Assembly (NCBI GenBank): GCA_947561715.1 | Contig: OX387203.1 | Location: 6,262,001-6,326,000, forward strand | DNA length: 64,000 nt | Reading direction: 5' to 3' | DNA from: Ascidia mentula | Taxonomy: Eukaryota; Chordata; Ascidiacea; Phlebobranchia; Ascidiidae | In this document: piece after piece, positions 43,572 through 56,311 of the stretch | How positions within the stretch are numbered: position 1 is the stretch's first letter | Layout of the letters: every line of letters begins with the position of its first letter | Program-made: the position numbers and the translations under genes | The notes under the pieces: generated by a model | What the model saw: the letters and a program-made list of their open reading frames with translations, nothing else | What the model was told of the DNA's origin: nothing | The model's database searches: none

Positions 43572-44896
43572 CACTCCCATGCAGTGAGAAACGATCTCGG
43601 TCACCACGTACACTAGATACATTGTTTGTTGACAAGTTGCTCCAATATTTGCACCGTGGCAACGAGATATTGTGCCCTGACGTCCATAGTGTTTGATCAT
43701 TACGCTTCAGCGCTACGCCTTTCTCCGAGGTCAATCCAGGCCAGTGTAAGTTTGCTTCAGAGAGCCCGCCTCGTCGCTTAGCAAACTTTGACGAGCTCGT
43801 TAAACTACAGAGATGGACGGGAGGTCAACAAATGTCGGGAGGCACTGACGTAACGGTGTCCGGTGTGTGCGTATTCGCTGTATCTGTTTGTGTCTGATTT
43901 AATTGCATGTAATTGGTTTGAAAGGCGGAAAAAAGGTGAGACTGTCGCGATTTGCAGGGCCTCGTGTTGTTCTGGAGGCTGTGGTTTGTATGGAGAATTG
44001 AGTTGTTTTGAGCTTTTTTGTTTGTTCGTTGCTGTTGGCAATACGTTTGGTACAGTTTTAAATGCACTAGTAGACGATTGCCGCTTCCCACGTTATGTGA
44101 CGTTTTATTTTAACGGCGCTTCTCCTCACGTAAAAATATACATGACGTTTTGTTCTGCCGAATCTCCACCTTTTATGGTAACGTTTGAAACATTAATTAG
44201 TTAGAACTTAATAATTTGCTTGAACGGAAGTATTTTCCACTCATTATAATAAGCTTCTGATTGCATGCATTTTATTTTTTCCTTGAAAGAACTGATAATA
44301 TACTTTATGTTGCATTAATGGCATGCTAGCAAAAAAAGAGACAAATATTAGTAAGAATATTGTTTTTAAATGTTAAGTGTTTTACGTGTCCTAGTATTTT
44401 AGAAAGGTTTAGCAGTGCCTTAAGTATTTTGCTTCTCTTGGTAAAGTACACAGATCTCAGAGAGTTTTCTGGATAAATATTGTATTCAATAATTTCCATC
44501 GGATCTGCAAAACACAACATCACAAATCCTTCGGTTGAATTGTAAAGTTGCAATTATAACTTGCAAGTAAACGTGTATTCCAAATTAGAATATTGACGCC
44601 AGAATTTTTATTCTTAGATATTGATTCCTAGAATAGAATTGTAGGCTGATTCGATAATAGGGTGATTCCAAGAAGGATGTAGTTACTGGCAGTTGATTGG
44701 TAGTTTATGACACGTAAAGTTATGTACCGCTTATATTATACAAGGACAAGGTTACAGGTTACTAAAAACAATGGCGCATCGTAGCTATCTGACGAACTGG
44801 ATGTTTTATGGTTCACGAAGGAGTTACTGGGTCATGTTGCGCAAGACACTGCATCGGGTGCGATTGCACGGTACTTTTGTAATGCTGCAAAAGGTA

Positions 44897-44930
44897 TGAC
44901 GTCATGATATCTGTGGTTATCGTGACGTCA
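44897..44930. promoter_or_regulatory. Pair of CRE-type palindromes
   Basis: Two perfect TGACGTCA sites, 44897-44904 and 44923-44930, spaced 26 nt start to start. TGACGTCA is the canonical CREB/ATF site. The nearest start codon is that of the AA15 minus gene, about 1.4 kb away, so the target gene is unknown. Confidence 0.4.
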
Positions 44931-47156
44931 TGCCTGAGTTATGGTCAGGCAGGGAATATTACGCCGCCTGAAGGCTTTTGAAACGTTGTGGTAATAATAT
45001 GCAAGAGGGTAGTATTCACGCCGAATAAAACAAAAAGAAAATATTGCGGTGATTATGATCAATATTGTACAGATTGATTAACTGATTGATACAGGCATTA
45101 CAAAAAGGCAAAAAATGCAATTTGAAATCTTGTGAGACCATGCGAGAAATTGGCAGTGTGCCGTAGTGAGTTTAAGGTTGTTTATTCTCTCTTGACTGAT
45201 AGATGATTGGTCGATTTTGTCACATGATTTTATATAACGCTTGGGATAATATAGTACAAAAACAAAGGTGTGGTGTGACATAAGCATGGGCGAACCTTTC
45301 AGATGGTAAACAGGATGCTGAATGAATCACTTTTATTGAAAAACAACCATTAAATAAATTATTAGGGACACATTGTATAGGTTTGTATTTTTTCTCAATG
45401 TTGGTGATAAACAAGATATGTTATTCACTGCGACCTCGTTAGGTTGTGATTTCTTTATTATCGCAACATTATTAGGTTTAATTGCGCAAACGTTCTCTAT
45501 TTCCACTGCGTTTGTGCAATAGCGTGACGGTTACGAGGTCGTTATTCGTGTAGATCGCATGTGTCACCGTTACACTTGTCTTGTCCGATATCACTTGAAA
45601 AACAAGTCCGATCCATAAAAGTCGTATAACGAGTTTTTCCGACTCCAAAACTTGCAACGATTATTCTGGTTGCGCCTCCACGTTACACTGTTTGTTGATC
45701 GCCCAGGAGTTATTTGCGACTTATGGCATCGCTAGTGTTACGACACAAATGTATGAGCTTTCGGGCTTCGTTTGTTTCGCACTCTTAGCTATCTGGTGTT
45801 GTGTGTCTTTTTCGTTTGAAGCAACTCTTTACCTCATCTGATTTCAATACTGTTTTTCCTAATGACAAAACAACACAGTAATCTCGAGTTTATTTATCTG
45901 CAAACGAAAGGAATAACATATATATGTATAACTCAGGCCACGCAACATGAAATTGGAACAAACTTGTGCGCTTTTACGTTGATAACTAAGGCATAGCGAA
46001 GTACCAACGAAACAATGAAAATTGAAGGCACGGTACACTTATTGTTCTAATCTTGATGGGGTTTCGCCAATAAACAATATGGGAAATAATATTTCTGGTT
46101 TTTGATAAACAAGCTAACAGTAACCAACACCCACGTGTAGCGCACCGAAATATAATTGATCGCCGCATGGTAGCGCTGTAGAGTCTCTATTTGCTCGATG
46201 CATAAACGGACAATCTTGCGTAGCGGCGCAAACGGTTTTTGGTTTTGTGGCTACAAGAGTTTGTTCTCCGGTAATAAATACACAGTTATGGTCATCGTCA
46301 CGTTGTAACTTCTGCATTTTCATGCAATAAAAGCGTTCTTTTAATTTTCAATTGTGACCATTCAAACAGAACTGCCAAATGAACATTATCACAATGAGTA
46401 ACTATCGGAGTGGAATTACATCTGTTTTACTACAATAAACTGTTTAAAACTGACGTGGTGAAGTGCAGGATCATGAGAAAGAATTTTTTTTAACCAAATC
46501 GACCGTAAAAATATCCGTATATATTATCGTACTTATGTTTTTCAGTCTGCATTAAAACAGTGGTTTGCTCTCTTCACCGAAAATGCCATATTTACATAAG
46601 AAAACGACGCATGTACATAAAACAGGGTGGGTTTGTCGGGGGCAATTTCGCATAATAGGAACGTAAAGTTTTAGCGATGTACAATGCATAGCTGCGCACA
46701 CGAGCATTGTAATGTCGTATGATGAAAGAAGTCAGGCACTGCTACTACATGGTTGACGTCATCGTTCCGGATGGGCGGCGCTAGGTCACGTGACAAGCAG
46801 GTCCTGGTCGTAAAAAATGTTGACTTAGGCTTTGCCTTAACACACAAAATTATCCATACAAAAAGCTCCAGATCAACGGTTACCAACCGGGGGATAAATT
46901 TGACTTGGCAGGAAGTTATTTTTATATTATTTCTACGGTGTTTGAAGTTTGATACAATTTCGTTCGGGTATGTATTTCAAAACCTCTCTTTGCTTTTACA
47001 ACAATTTTGCAAAATTAGTATGTTAAAACATAGGGTGTTAATTTAGTCTTAAAATACTGCCATGGAGTAAATTGGAGAATAAGGTTGAAAACATATTCTC
47101 TAGATTATCCATCATAATTTCATCCTTGATGGTAAAAAAGCAGCCTTAATTTTCAG

Positions 47157-50100
47157 TTAACAAACCTCGTCAGAATCGTCATGGTAAGATAGAGTGGCTC
47201 CGTTTCTAGGTTTTCCATTTCCAATTGATTCAGGGTCGATAATAACAGCGTCATCATCATCCTCGACAATAGTGGATGTTCCGATTAGAGCGGAAACTGC
47301 GGATCCGTTCGCTCTGTCTGCACCATCATCTTGTGATAAGGGGGTGTAGCGTACTTTCAGCATGCTGTAACACCGTTGATTAGAGTTAATTTAAAAATCT
47401 GTTAGAAGTAATGCCAGCATATGTTGTTGTGTGTCGAATATGAATATGCATCTTTTTAGGCATTGATCAATAGTTGAATAAGGCGGATATGCTATTATCT
47501 GCATCATGGGTCAGTTTTTTGTTGTAAATTGAATGAAAGAGTAGCAAAAAACAACTTTTTACATCACCTTACAAGTGATATTCAACATACTTCCGTTCTT
47601 ACCTTCTTCGTTTGCGGTAGAGAAGAAATCCTAATGCTGCCATCAAAGCAAGCACAATGACTACCAGGAAGATGATGAGACCAATGTGTGGGCTTGTGTG
47701 GGGTTTAGAAAAGTCTGTAAATTTATCGGTGTCGACTCCAAATTCTTCGTCAACAATTTGGACCTGGTTCGAAAAGTAAATCGTTCATTAGCCTTTTTAC
47801 TAAACTAAAATGATGCTTCTGTGAGCTGCATACAGATGGCCACAGTTTGGACCTACCAGTTGAACACACAGAATTCATATTATTGGCTCCATGCCTGTAT
47901 GTATGAAATACATGCCTTCAATCACAATTGACAAAAAAAGGAAAATTTAACTTTTGAGTGTAAAAAAACAGTTGTACTACTAGTTTGCATCATCAAATAC
48001 AACCAAGGCTACTTGCAATGTACGAGAATTACAAAAACGGATCAAACCAACCCTTGCACAACTTTTCTTGAGGTCTTCAACGGTTCGCGAAGGAAGAAAA
48101 CCTCCCTCACATTTATCTCCAGCTATTTTGCGATAACCCTGCAAATAAAATAATTTAACAATAAAACATTCATCTGAAAAAATTAATATGAGCAATTTTA
48201 TAAGGACCACTACCCTGATACAAAACAGATCCACAGCAGTAACGAGATATTCTAATATTAACAAATTATCCTTGGTTTGTTACTGGCAATTTTTTACAGA
48301 CTACCCCTAATACAAATTGATTGATACAGAAATGTACATTTAAGATTTTCAAGCAATAACAAATTAAACCTTGGTTTGAATGGTTTCTTCATCGTTTCCG
48401 ATGCAAATATCCATCTGTGATGTGGCAGCTGCAGGGTCCTTTACACACTTCATCTTTTCATTTCGCACGTAGCCATAATCACTGTAATAACACAAACACA
48501 ATAAACAAATGCACACAACCATATACTGTTTCTGTGTTTCTGACAGGATTTGGCTGGGACAGGCAGTTCTTTGGGCTTTTACTGCATCCCATGGCAGTGA
48601 GAGAGCTTGTTTTAGTGTAGAAAAGTACACATGATAATATCTGCATTGTGTTGGTATATTTTTAATACTGTTATTTGTAGCATGCGGCTGTGCTACTTTC
48701 AATGTCAGACATATAATCTTTCTATTGACGTACCATATGTAGTCAGTATATTGGCATAAACATGTGCTTGCAACGGGAGTAGGAGCAAAATCCTTGTTTA
48801 CACAAAGAGTGCCAGGCTTTCTTCGGACGTAAGATACTTTTTGACCAAGTAGGCAGCCATCGTCTTGAATGGAATTCAATTCGTGGGCTGTCCATTTTTG
48901 ATAGTCAGAGTTGCTGCCTGAAGAAATTGTTTAACAAAAAATAACATTTTCACTTCACAAAATCTGTTTCACATTTGCGAAGTATTTTCTGCTTGCTGTC
49001 TACATTCTTTTGTACCATTACACAGCAAAACATTTTTAGGTGGTTATCAAATAATTTAAATTATTAAACATGCTGTATCAGTGCCCTTTTTCTTTTTCTT
49101 GTTTTTTTGTATTACATGGTGTTCATTAACACCTGACAAAGCGAGGGAAAATTGCAAAAGCTAGTGTACTTTTTACATTACAAAAGTTAGTCTTTTACAA
49201 AAGAGTGCCAATCAAGAGAATTTAGCTTGTACTAATGTAGTTCATCTTATCATCTATACATTTTTCTTAGTGCCATGTTTTATAGTTTCACTTACATGTG
49301 CCCCCCATTGCCGGGCCAAGGTCGACAGTGATGGCCATCCAGGATCCATCTCCCTTTTGATCCCAACCCCAAATGCTAATGTCAGTAGATTTCTCTCCAG
49401 GTTCAGCAGAAATTCCAGTGACTCGAATAGGAGTATCAGTGAAATTAACAGAATGCCAGCAATCTCCCTCATCAAATGAAAACCTGAGGGTAAAATGTGT
49501 GTAAATAAAAATACTTTCCTGACATTTCCATGTAACTGGTGTGGGGACAGCTTGAGTTTAAATGTTTCAAAAAAAATCGGGCATTTGGAAAATATGCCTG
49601 TAATACAGGCATGACATTGTCCTACATGATTGAACAGAACTGGATGTCGTGGGTCAAGTTACAGAATATGATCCTGATGTGTTGTACCAAATTACACATG
49701 TGTCCCATGATATGTACAAAATTAATGTATGAAAGGGCAAAAAAGGTGCTGATGCCCAGCTATGACACCAATACAGTACCAATGACACCAATACAGTACC
49801 AAACAAAGATTAAGGGATAATATCTCCCTTACATGATTTTGTTAATCAGCCCTGATGTTGCCGGAATAGCGAATAAAATTCCTCCAGAGTCTCCTATGCC
49901 GTAATAGTGGGGACCTTTAAGTTGAGCTGGCTGCTTCCAGGAGTAGCCACCATCATTGGTGATGTAAACACTTGGAGGATTGAAATTTAAACCATCACCT
50001 AAGAACAAACAGCTAAAAGTGTGAAATAATTAATAAGGAAGTACAAAGAGGTTTAATTATTACTAGACTCAACATTTGTTTTCAAACACTAGTATGTAAA

Positions 50101-53100
50101 TGAAGCACTATACAAATGACCATTGAGTTATGTTTGCTAGTTTTTACAGCACAATCAAGTATAATATTATTGAAAATTAATTGCAAAGTTTTGCTCTGCA
50201 GAAACAGGTGTAAAAGTGTCATGAAGGCTGCTGTAGCAAAAATTCTGTTGTCTGTCCCATGAACATCAGTTCAACCACTGGTGCTTATTGTGTTATGTGT
50301 CAACAGAAAGTTAGGCTTTTTCAAAGCACTCTTACAACACAATGCCTGATATCGAAAGCACATCCTGCAGTTGAAGTTTTGGTGCCATTCAGTTTTTATG
50401 TAAATAATGGCTTACCCAAGTTTCCATGAGCCATTATGATGCCAACCGCACTGGAGCTTGACAAAGGCAAAGCTGGCAGGGTGACATGCTTCGATGCACT
50501 GAAGTAATTGTGAATCTGGAGTTGGCACTTGAAACAACAACAAAAGTCATGTTATAAAAACTAGACCAACATAATACCCTGGTTGAAATGTGAGGAGCAA
50601 TAATTAATCCGAGAGGAGCAAGAAATGATGTAGTTACTGAAAGGTTTGGTTTAAATCTTTTTGTTGTTAGCAAATTGAAAAGGACTTCAGCCACACTACA
50701 TGACTAAAACTCTGCTTAATTATTTGTGCAAAAAAAGTAAATTTAACATGAAATGGCTGAAACATATGTATCAGTATAATATCTGCTTCAAATAATGATA
50801 TGGGTTACTTTGAATTCAGCGCAAATAATACCTCTGTTTCTGTTGCTGCACATTTGCTGTTGTCTGGTGGTGAAACAGATTCCCAAACGCCGCCTTTGTC
50901 GAAAGTAATCTTGGAATGCACGGTGTTGTCTTTAGTTAACTGGGACGTTATGTACACACCTGGTAGTGACTTCACCTATAGAAATGTAGCAATGGGATTA
51001 GAATTTCGTAAAGTTTTTAATTGACTTGTTCAATCAGTGGTAAATTTCTAGAATTGCCACAATGCAAATATACATGTAATTATGCACCAAACACAAATTA
51101 CAGTTACATAAATTGACTGTTGAGGCTTGTCTGATAATATTTTTGGTGGTTAAAAAACACCGTACCTACAACTTGTAAGATATTTATATATTTAAAAATC
51201 CAACACTGGTACAGAATACATGCCATGTGTGTTTTGACTTAATACAATACAGTGGATGTTCCTGGGCAGGTTTAAATGCTTCCTGTTCCCATTCAAATCA
51301 ATGCATAGGAAACAGATCAGTTATTGTGGTATGCAGTGTAACCTGACATTTTAAAGATAATCTTTGTAATGGTAACTATTGATTGAAACTCACATAAACA
51401 AACATAATGCTTTGAAAATGTGTAGTAGTGCATATTGTTGAAAAGATATTCCACAGAATGAAGTTAATTATACCTTGTAAAAATCTGTAATGCCTTGAGT
51501 GTTGGGATACAGGTGTCTGTTGAGGGACTTTGAAAAAATAATGCCACGTTTTTCTGATGTGTAAATGCTTCCATGTCCTGTGTCTGAAATACATTAAAGT
51601 TCATAAAACCAAACGAATAGAACAGCTATGGTGTCAAAACAATGTGTAATTGCAATCAACCGAAGATACTACATAAATTTAAAACAATTATCCCCATGTT
51701 ACAGACAAATCAAAGTTACACCATTTCTGAATGTTGAGACCACAACGTTAGATTAGTGTTAATAGAATGACGTTTTACCCACGTCACATAGTTTACAAAG
51801 AGCACTGTTCATAATTACTGCCGAACACAACCACAGATCAGTAATATTGTACCACGCATTTTTCAAACCACAATATCACATGGTTATGAATCATTTCAGT
51901 ATATCAATGCCAACCCTGATGGGCTATTTATATTCCAGCAGTTTTTGACTGACAAAAGGTTCACTTATTATAGTTGCAATTTGAAAAACAAAACAAACCT
52001 CCTGGCAAGTCAACATGCACAAAAACCATTCCTTCAGACATATCCAGGATAGAATAAAACTGGTCTGCGTTGATTAATGGCAACTGAGCTGCATCCCATG
52101 TATTTCCTTGGTTTTTTGAAATGTGCATAACTCTACTGCCGTTATTCTGAATCGAAAAAAAAAATCTATTTGTTGTTTATTGTAGAAACAAAAGCTAAGC
52201 AAGTAATCTAATTACAAAAATTATCCAACAGTTAATTCACAAGTGAAAAATACCCATTGTGAACAATTTGATTTGTTGTGTCCAAACATTTGTGTGTCAA
52301 TACAACAGAATATAACACCATCTTTCACATAAAAATCTGCATTTACCCCTGGAAACTGAACAGAAAGGAAAAGGAAATCATTCTGCACCGCAAAACTATG
52401 GACATATTGAGCTATCAGGTGTCCAGCTGCATCTGTGGTCTTCTGCTTGTAAAGCTCGTTAGTTGTGCTTGTTGCTGCAACAGAAGTTGGCCGTTAAGTC
52501 AGCGTTGCATTAAAAATATATACTAGAGACACATGCTGACAATGTATATATATATATAACAACAGTACAGTTCACATTGTAATTCACTGAAAATAGTCTG
52601 TGAGATGGCTGCTGCATCCTACATAAAACAAAAATCCTGTTACTTACTAGACATTTTTCCTGATGGGTCGTACGTGTAGTAAAAGAGGTTTTTCACAATC
52701 GGATCCCATTTCCCAGAGTGGACATTGATTTTAATTAACTTCCACTGTCTTCCAAAATCCGTGGACATGTATAATCTATTGTTGGCTGATTTGGCAAGCA
52801 AGCTGTAATTCACAAGAAGCAACTATGTCATGTTCAATCGGAATTGGATTAATGTTAAACCTTATTTTGCTTAAAATTTTTTTGCTTATTTCTAAGTTGC
52901 ACAAAGATATCCATGCCTGTAATCATTTGTTGGGTTAAAAGTGAGAGATGTTGGATCCAACAGGAATGGACAGATCGCTTTCTCAAATGTTCCACCAGAA
53001 TCCGTTGATACATATATGGCAGTTTGGGTCTTTGGACTAAATGGGCCGATATATTCAACAAGAATTATCTGCAGAAATAAGGTATTGTCAAAAAACAACA

Positions 53101-53925
53101 TAAATGGAATGGTGAAAAAAGCTTTTTAGCAAGACACACTGGCAATCAATACGTTTTTTATTTACCTTGCTGCTGTCCATTGGACTGAGGTGAACACCAT
53201 TTGATTTTCGAATGTTGGCATTCGATATTTGTGATGAAATGTCAGTAAAGGTTCTACAAATACAGAAATAATTCAAACAATATTACTGGTGGTTTTATTT
53301 AACCAAAGTAAAACCAAGGTCATTTTTCTTTGCAGTCACACTGATACATTATGTTTAGACCCATTTGTCAGCATGATTTTAACAATAATTTAACTGATTG
53401 TAAAATGTTATTTCACATTTGCCTTACTTTCCACGATTAATGCTTCTGTACAGTCGAGATTTGTGGAATGAAATTCCAAAATTCATGGTTGTTAGTGCAA
53501 GTATGACACCATTTTTACCAGACCATGTCAGCGATATTGCAGGATTTTCATCTTGTAGAAAAACATGCTGCATTCAAAAAAGAAAACAAAAATTACAAAA
53601 CACAGGAAAAGCAACAATATAAATGCAGGTAAGGTTTTTGCACTTATTGTCAAGGGCTGGTTTCATAATGTGCTCAAAAAATCTGTAATGGATACAGTCT
53701 CACCTTTGTAGATACAATTTTTTCAAGATTAGGCTTGGTTGAACATTCAGCATCTCGTTTCTCTCTTGTATGTTCATACGATGTCTCTGATTCTGCACTA
53801 CGTTTTTTTCTGGACAGTTTTTCCTTGGTAAAACTTTGAATACCATCTGATAAAGCTGGTTGCAATGTATTTAGGAACACCAAAATCAAACTCAAACATA
53901 TTGCTAAGCTTAATCTCGACATCAT
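47157..53925 (-). CDS. SORT1: Sortilin, VPS10-domain sorting receptor (17 exons)
   Basis: Type I receptor that carries cargo between Golgi, endosome and surface. Exons 5' to 3': 53704-53925, 53428-53567, 53166-53253, 52917-53068, 52648-52802, 52347-52474, 51999-52146, 51474-51583, 50832-50975, 50416-50527, 49833-49998, 49296-49483, 48734-48917, 48370-48481, 48052-48138, 47603-47763, 47157-47364; 834 residues against 831 in human. Signal peptide about 1-26; propeptide with two basic sites (RKKR, REKR). A ten-bladed VPS10 propeller shows Asp-box repeats ([32 protein letters not shown]). A Cys-rich 10CC region lies at about 585-712, the membrane helix at about 739-761, and a 72-residue tail carries YTPL. 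The tail ends YHDDSDEVC where the human one has YHDDSDEDLLE. The intron after exon 4 needs a GC donor. Confidence 0.92.
47821..47900 (-). repeat. Dispersed repeat related to the foldback element at 16.7 kb
   Basis: In sortilin intron 15. Read on the minus strand, GGAGCCAATAATATG followed by GGCCATCTGTATGCAGCTCAC resembles 16707-16760 (GGAGCCAATAATATGC, GCTGCAGACAGATGGCC), which borders the foldback in EGF-ZP copy 3. Suggests a dispersed nonautonomous family. Confidence 0.4.
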
Positions 53926-56311
53926 TTTGTTGGTTACACACTCTTTACAAAATAGACATGAATTTTCCTGAAAACATTGATAATTTAGACACAGAATGTG
54001 AAAGCTACAACTACCATACAGTTTAATGATGGCAATACATGCTAAAATTCAAATAATTTTTTTTCTAACATTGGACCAGAATCTAAAAAGTTAACAAAAA
54101 CAAACCACCTTATTTTCGTGTGAACTGATACACTCTATCTACCGTGCTGACTGTCAATAACACTACTGCTTTTTAAACATTGTTTATGCAAATACTTTTG
54201 ATCAGGTTTACAAAATCAGATTAATCAGTTATAAGATTGATTTAGTTTCCGTGAAACTTCGTTCTTTCGTAAAATCTGATCTGACGTCACAGACAAAATG
54301 TCACGCATGACTGGTTGACCACGCAAACAATACAAAATCACATGACACCAACAGAAAAGCAGTCGTCATTTTAATTTTTGTGCTTTTACTTGAAAACAAT
54401 CAGGTAATGGTATAATCGGCATAAAAAAAATTACCATAGCAAAAGAGATTAAATATTTGGCTTTTGTGTTTCTTTTATAAATGGCGACAAACGATTGTTT
54501 CTGGCCGATGATACCATCGTTGCCCCTCGTAATTTAGCATAAATGCCAAACACATTACCTCTTGTATCCCTCAAGGATATGTCCAGCGTGTATTGGTCAA
54601 TCAAAATAACGCCGACAACAAGTAAGCGTATTATTAATACGCATCAAAGAAAACATTACAAATGATCAAAACACCTCAATTCAAGCAAAAACTATCGTAA
54701 AGATCAATAAATCAAATAAAGTTAACCAGAAAGAGAGAAAGCAACTCGAACGCTTTATAATTTCCTTGCTTACTCCTCCGGCAAGAATTTCCTTTTACTG
54801 CGACGTGGGATTATCCTGGTGCACAGTTCAATCCATTTTCTTGATGATTTTGCACGGGAGGGACTTGGTTTAAGAGGCATGTAGATAAAGTTTTAATATT
54901 TCATTACATGGGCTGAATAGTCCTTAGCTATCATCTCAGCAACAAAACAGCAGGCCGAAGACTGCATTTTGAATAAATCCAGTGTTGCGTTTTCCCATTC
55001 GGATGAAATGCTCCTTTTGAAAGGCTGCAATTTTGCCTCAACACCAAATTGGACTAAAGAAGTGAGAAATTCTGAATGGCTAAGCACACAATTTCACATA
55101 TGGGTCGAATAGAATGGGATTACGTCTTTCCACATTATTGTTATCTGCCAAAGGGATAAAGGTAAGACTTTCGTTTTTAGATTATGCTGACTATTGTACA
55201 ATAATGCGCGGGAACTTCACAAATTTTTCAAAATACAAAATATGCCCCCAGAAATTGGTTATAAACCACCAGAAGCACATCTACTATCAGTGCGAAACAG
55301 TATTAAAGAAACTTCACGCTGTTGATGTTGTAGACACGGACTTTGTTACGACCGCTTGTGCGCAGCCTGGTCCTGCGCTGTCGTCCCACTAGGCAAAAAC
55401 GCGCCCACCCAACTTCATAACCAACAGGACAATCCACTCCTGGTCGTCTTGTGTAATTAGGTTGCGTAGCGGTTTTTCTGCAACCACAACAATCATAAAT
55501 AGCAGATTGCCACGTCACAATATACGTAGTGAAACAATTAATCCTTAATTTCAAATATACAAGACTCGGAAATTATGTCGCCGAGTCCAAGCACTTCACA
55601 AGTTCAAAACAAAAAGAAACGTACCAACTGTGGGGTGACCCAGGTCTGTACTAGCCTGCGGCTAGTGGTTTCACCAACGTTCAATTCAGATAATGTTTTA
55701 ACCCTTATTTTGACTATAAACCAGATATATAGTTAGCATTTTAACAGCAGTACAATTCAACAGTAGCACAATCTCGCCCACAACATGTCGTCCTAAAGAC
55801 AGCCACATGCGCGGATGAATACAAACACGGTGAAGGGTAAAATCAGCCATGCGTTAATTCTCGCTGTAACAGACTTGTTATACCACATGGTGCGGATGAA
55901 AGTACCTGGAAACATTTAACATCATGTTTCAGGACCGTCGTCTAAGTTTTTCTCCAACACCCGACCGGCATTTGCATCCTCTGTATTTAAAACACACAAA
56001 CTTGCACCACAACGCCAGTTGTCCAAGATCTTGGACATACCAATAAAATTGTTAAATGCTGCGGGAAACACCTCCCTTTAACCACACTGCTGAAGCATCT
56101 TCTGAAACCTACAAGTGCTATTTGCATACTGGCACTTGTACTTAAACAGCTTTGCGGATACTCGTGACCGTATGGCAAATGTGCATTATGTGGCGGCCGT
56201 ATAGATAGTTAGGAATATTGGTTCCTACAGTCCGCAGCAATATGAGGGATAAGGAAAATTTGTTTTCGCACGAGGTGGACCACACCACATAAAGAGCAGG
56301 AAATTTTAACT
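53926..56311. other. Intergenic region upstream of sortilin
   Basis: Presumed sortilin promoter and 5' leader, no TATA box obvious. One candidate coding exon lies on the minus strand at 54893-55064 (open to a TAA, after an AG acceptor). No family was recognised and no partner exon found. Otherwise no gene seen before the satellite begins. Confidence 0.45.

Larger units (their letters stand above)
43484..47156. other. Intergenic region between the AA15 minus gene and sortilin
   Basis: Contains the AA15 promoter with a TATA box, a pair of CRE palindromes (44897 and 44923), and AT-rich sequence. Short open frames here have no recognisable domain or partner exons. One 41-codon frame, 44771-44895, ends at a good donor but has no downstream exon that I can find. 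Confidence 0.5.

Noticed and set aside
44771..44895. 41-codon frame from an ATG to a good GT donor on the plus strand
   Set aside because: No downstream exon, no homology and no promoter signal, so not called as a gene.
48364..48879. 171-codon minus-strand frame
   Set aside because: Runs through sortilin exon 14 and the intron into exon 13; splicing and homology split it into the two exons given.
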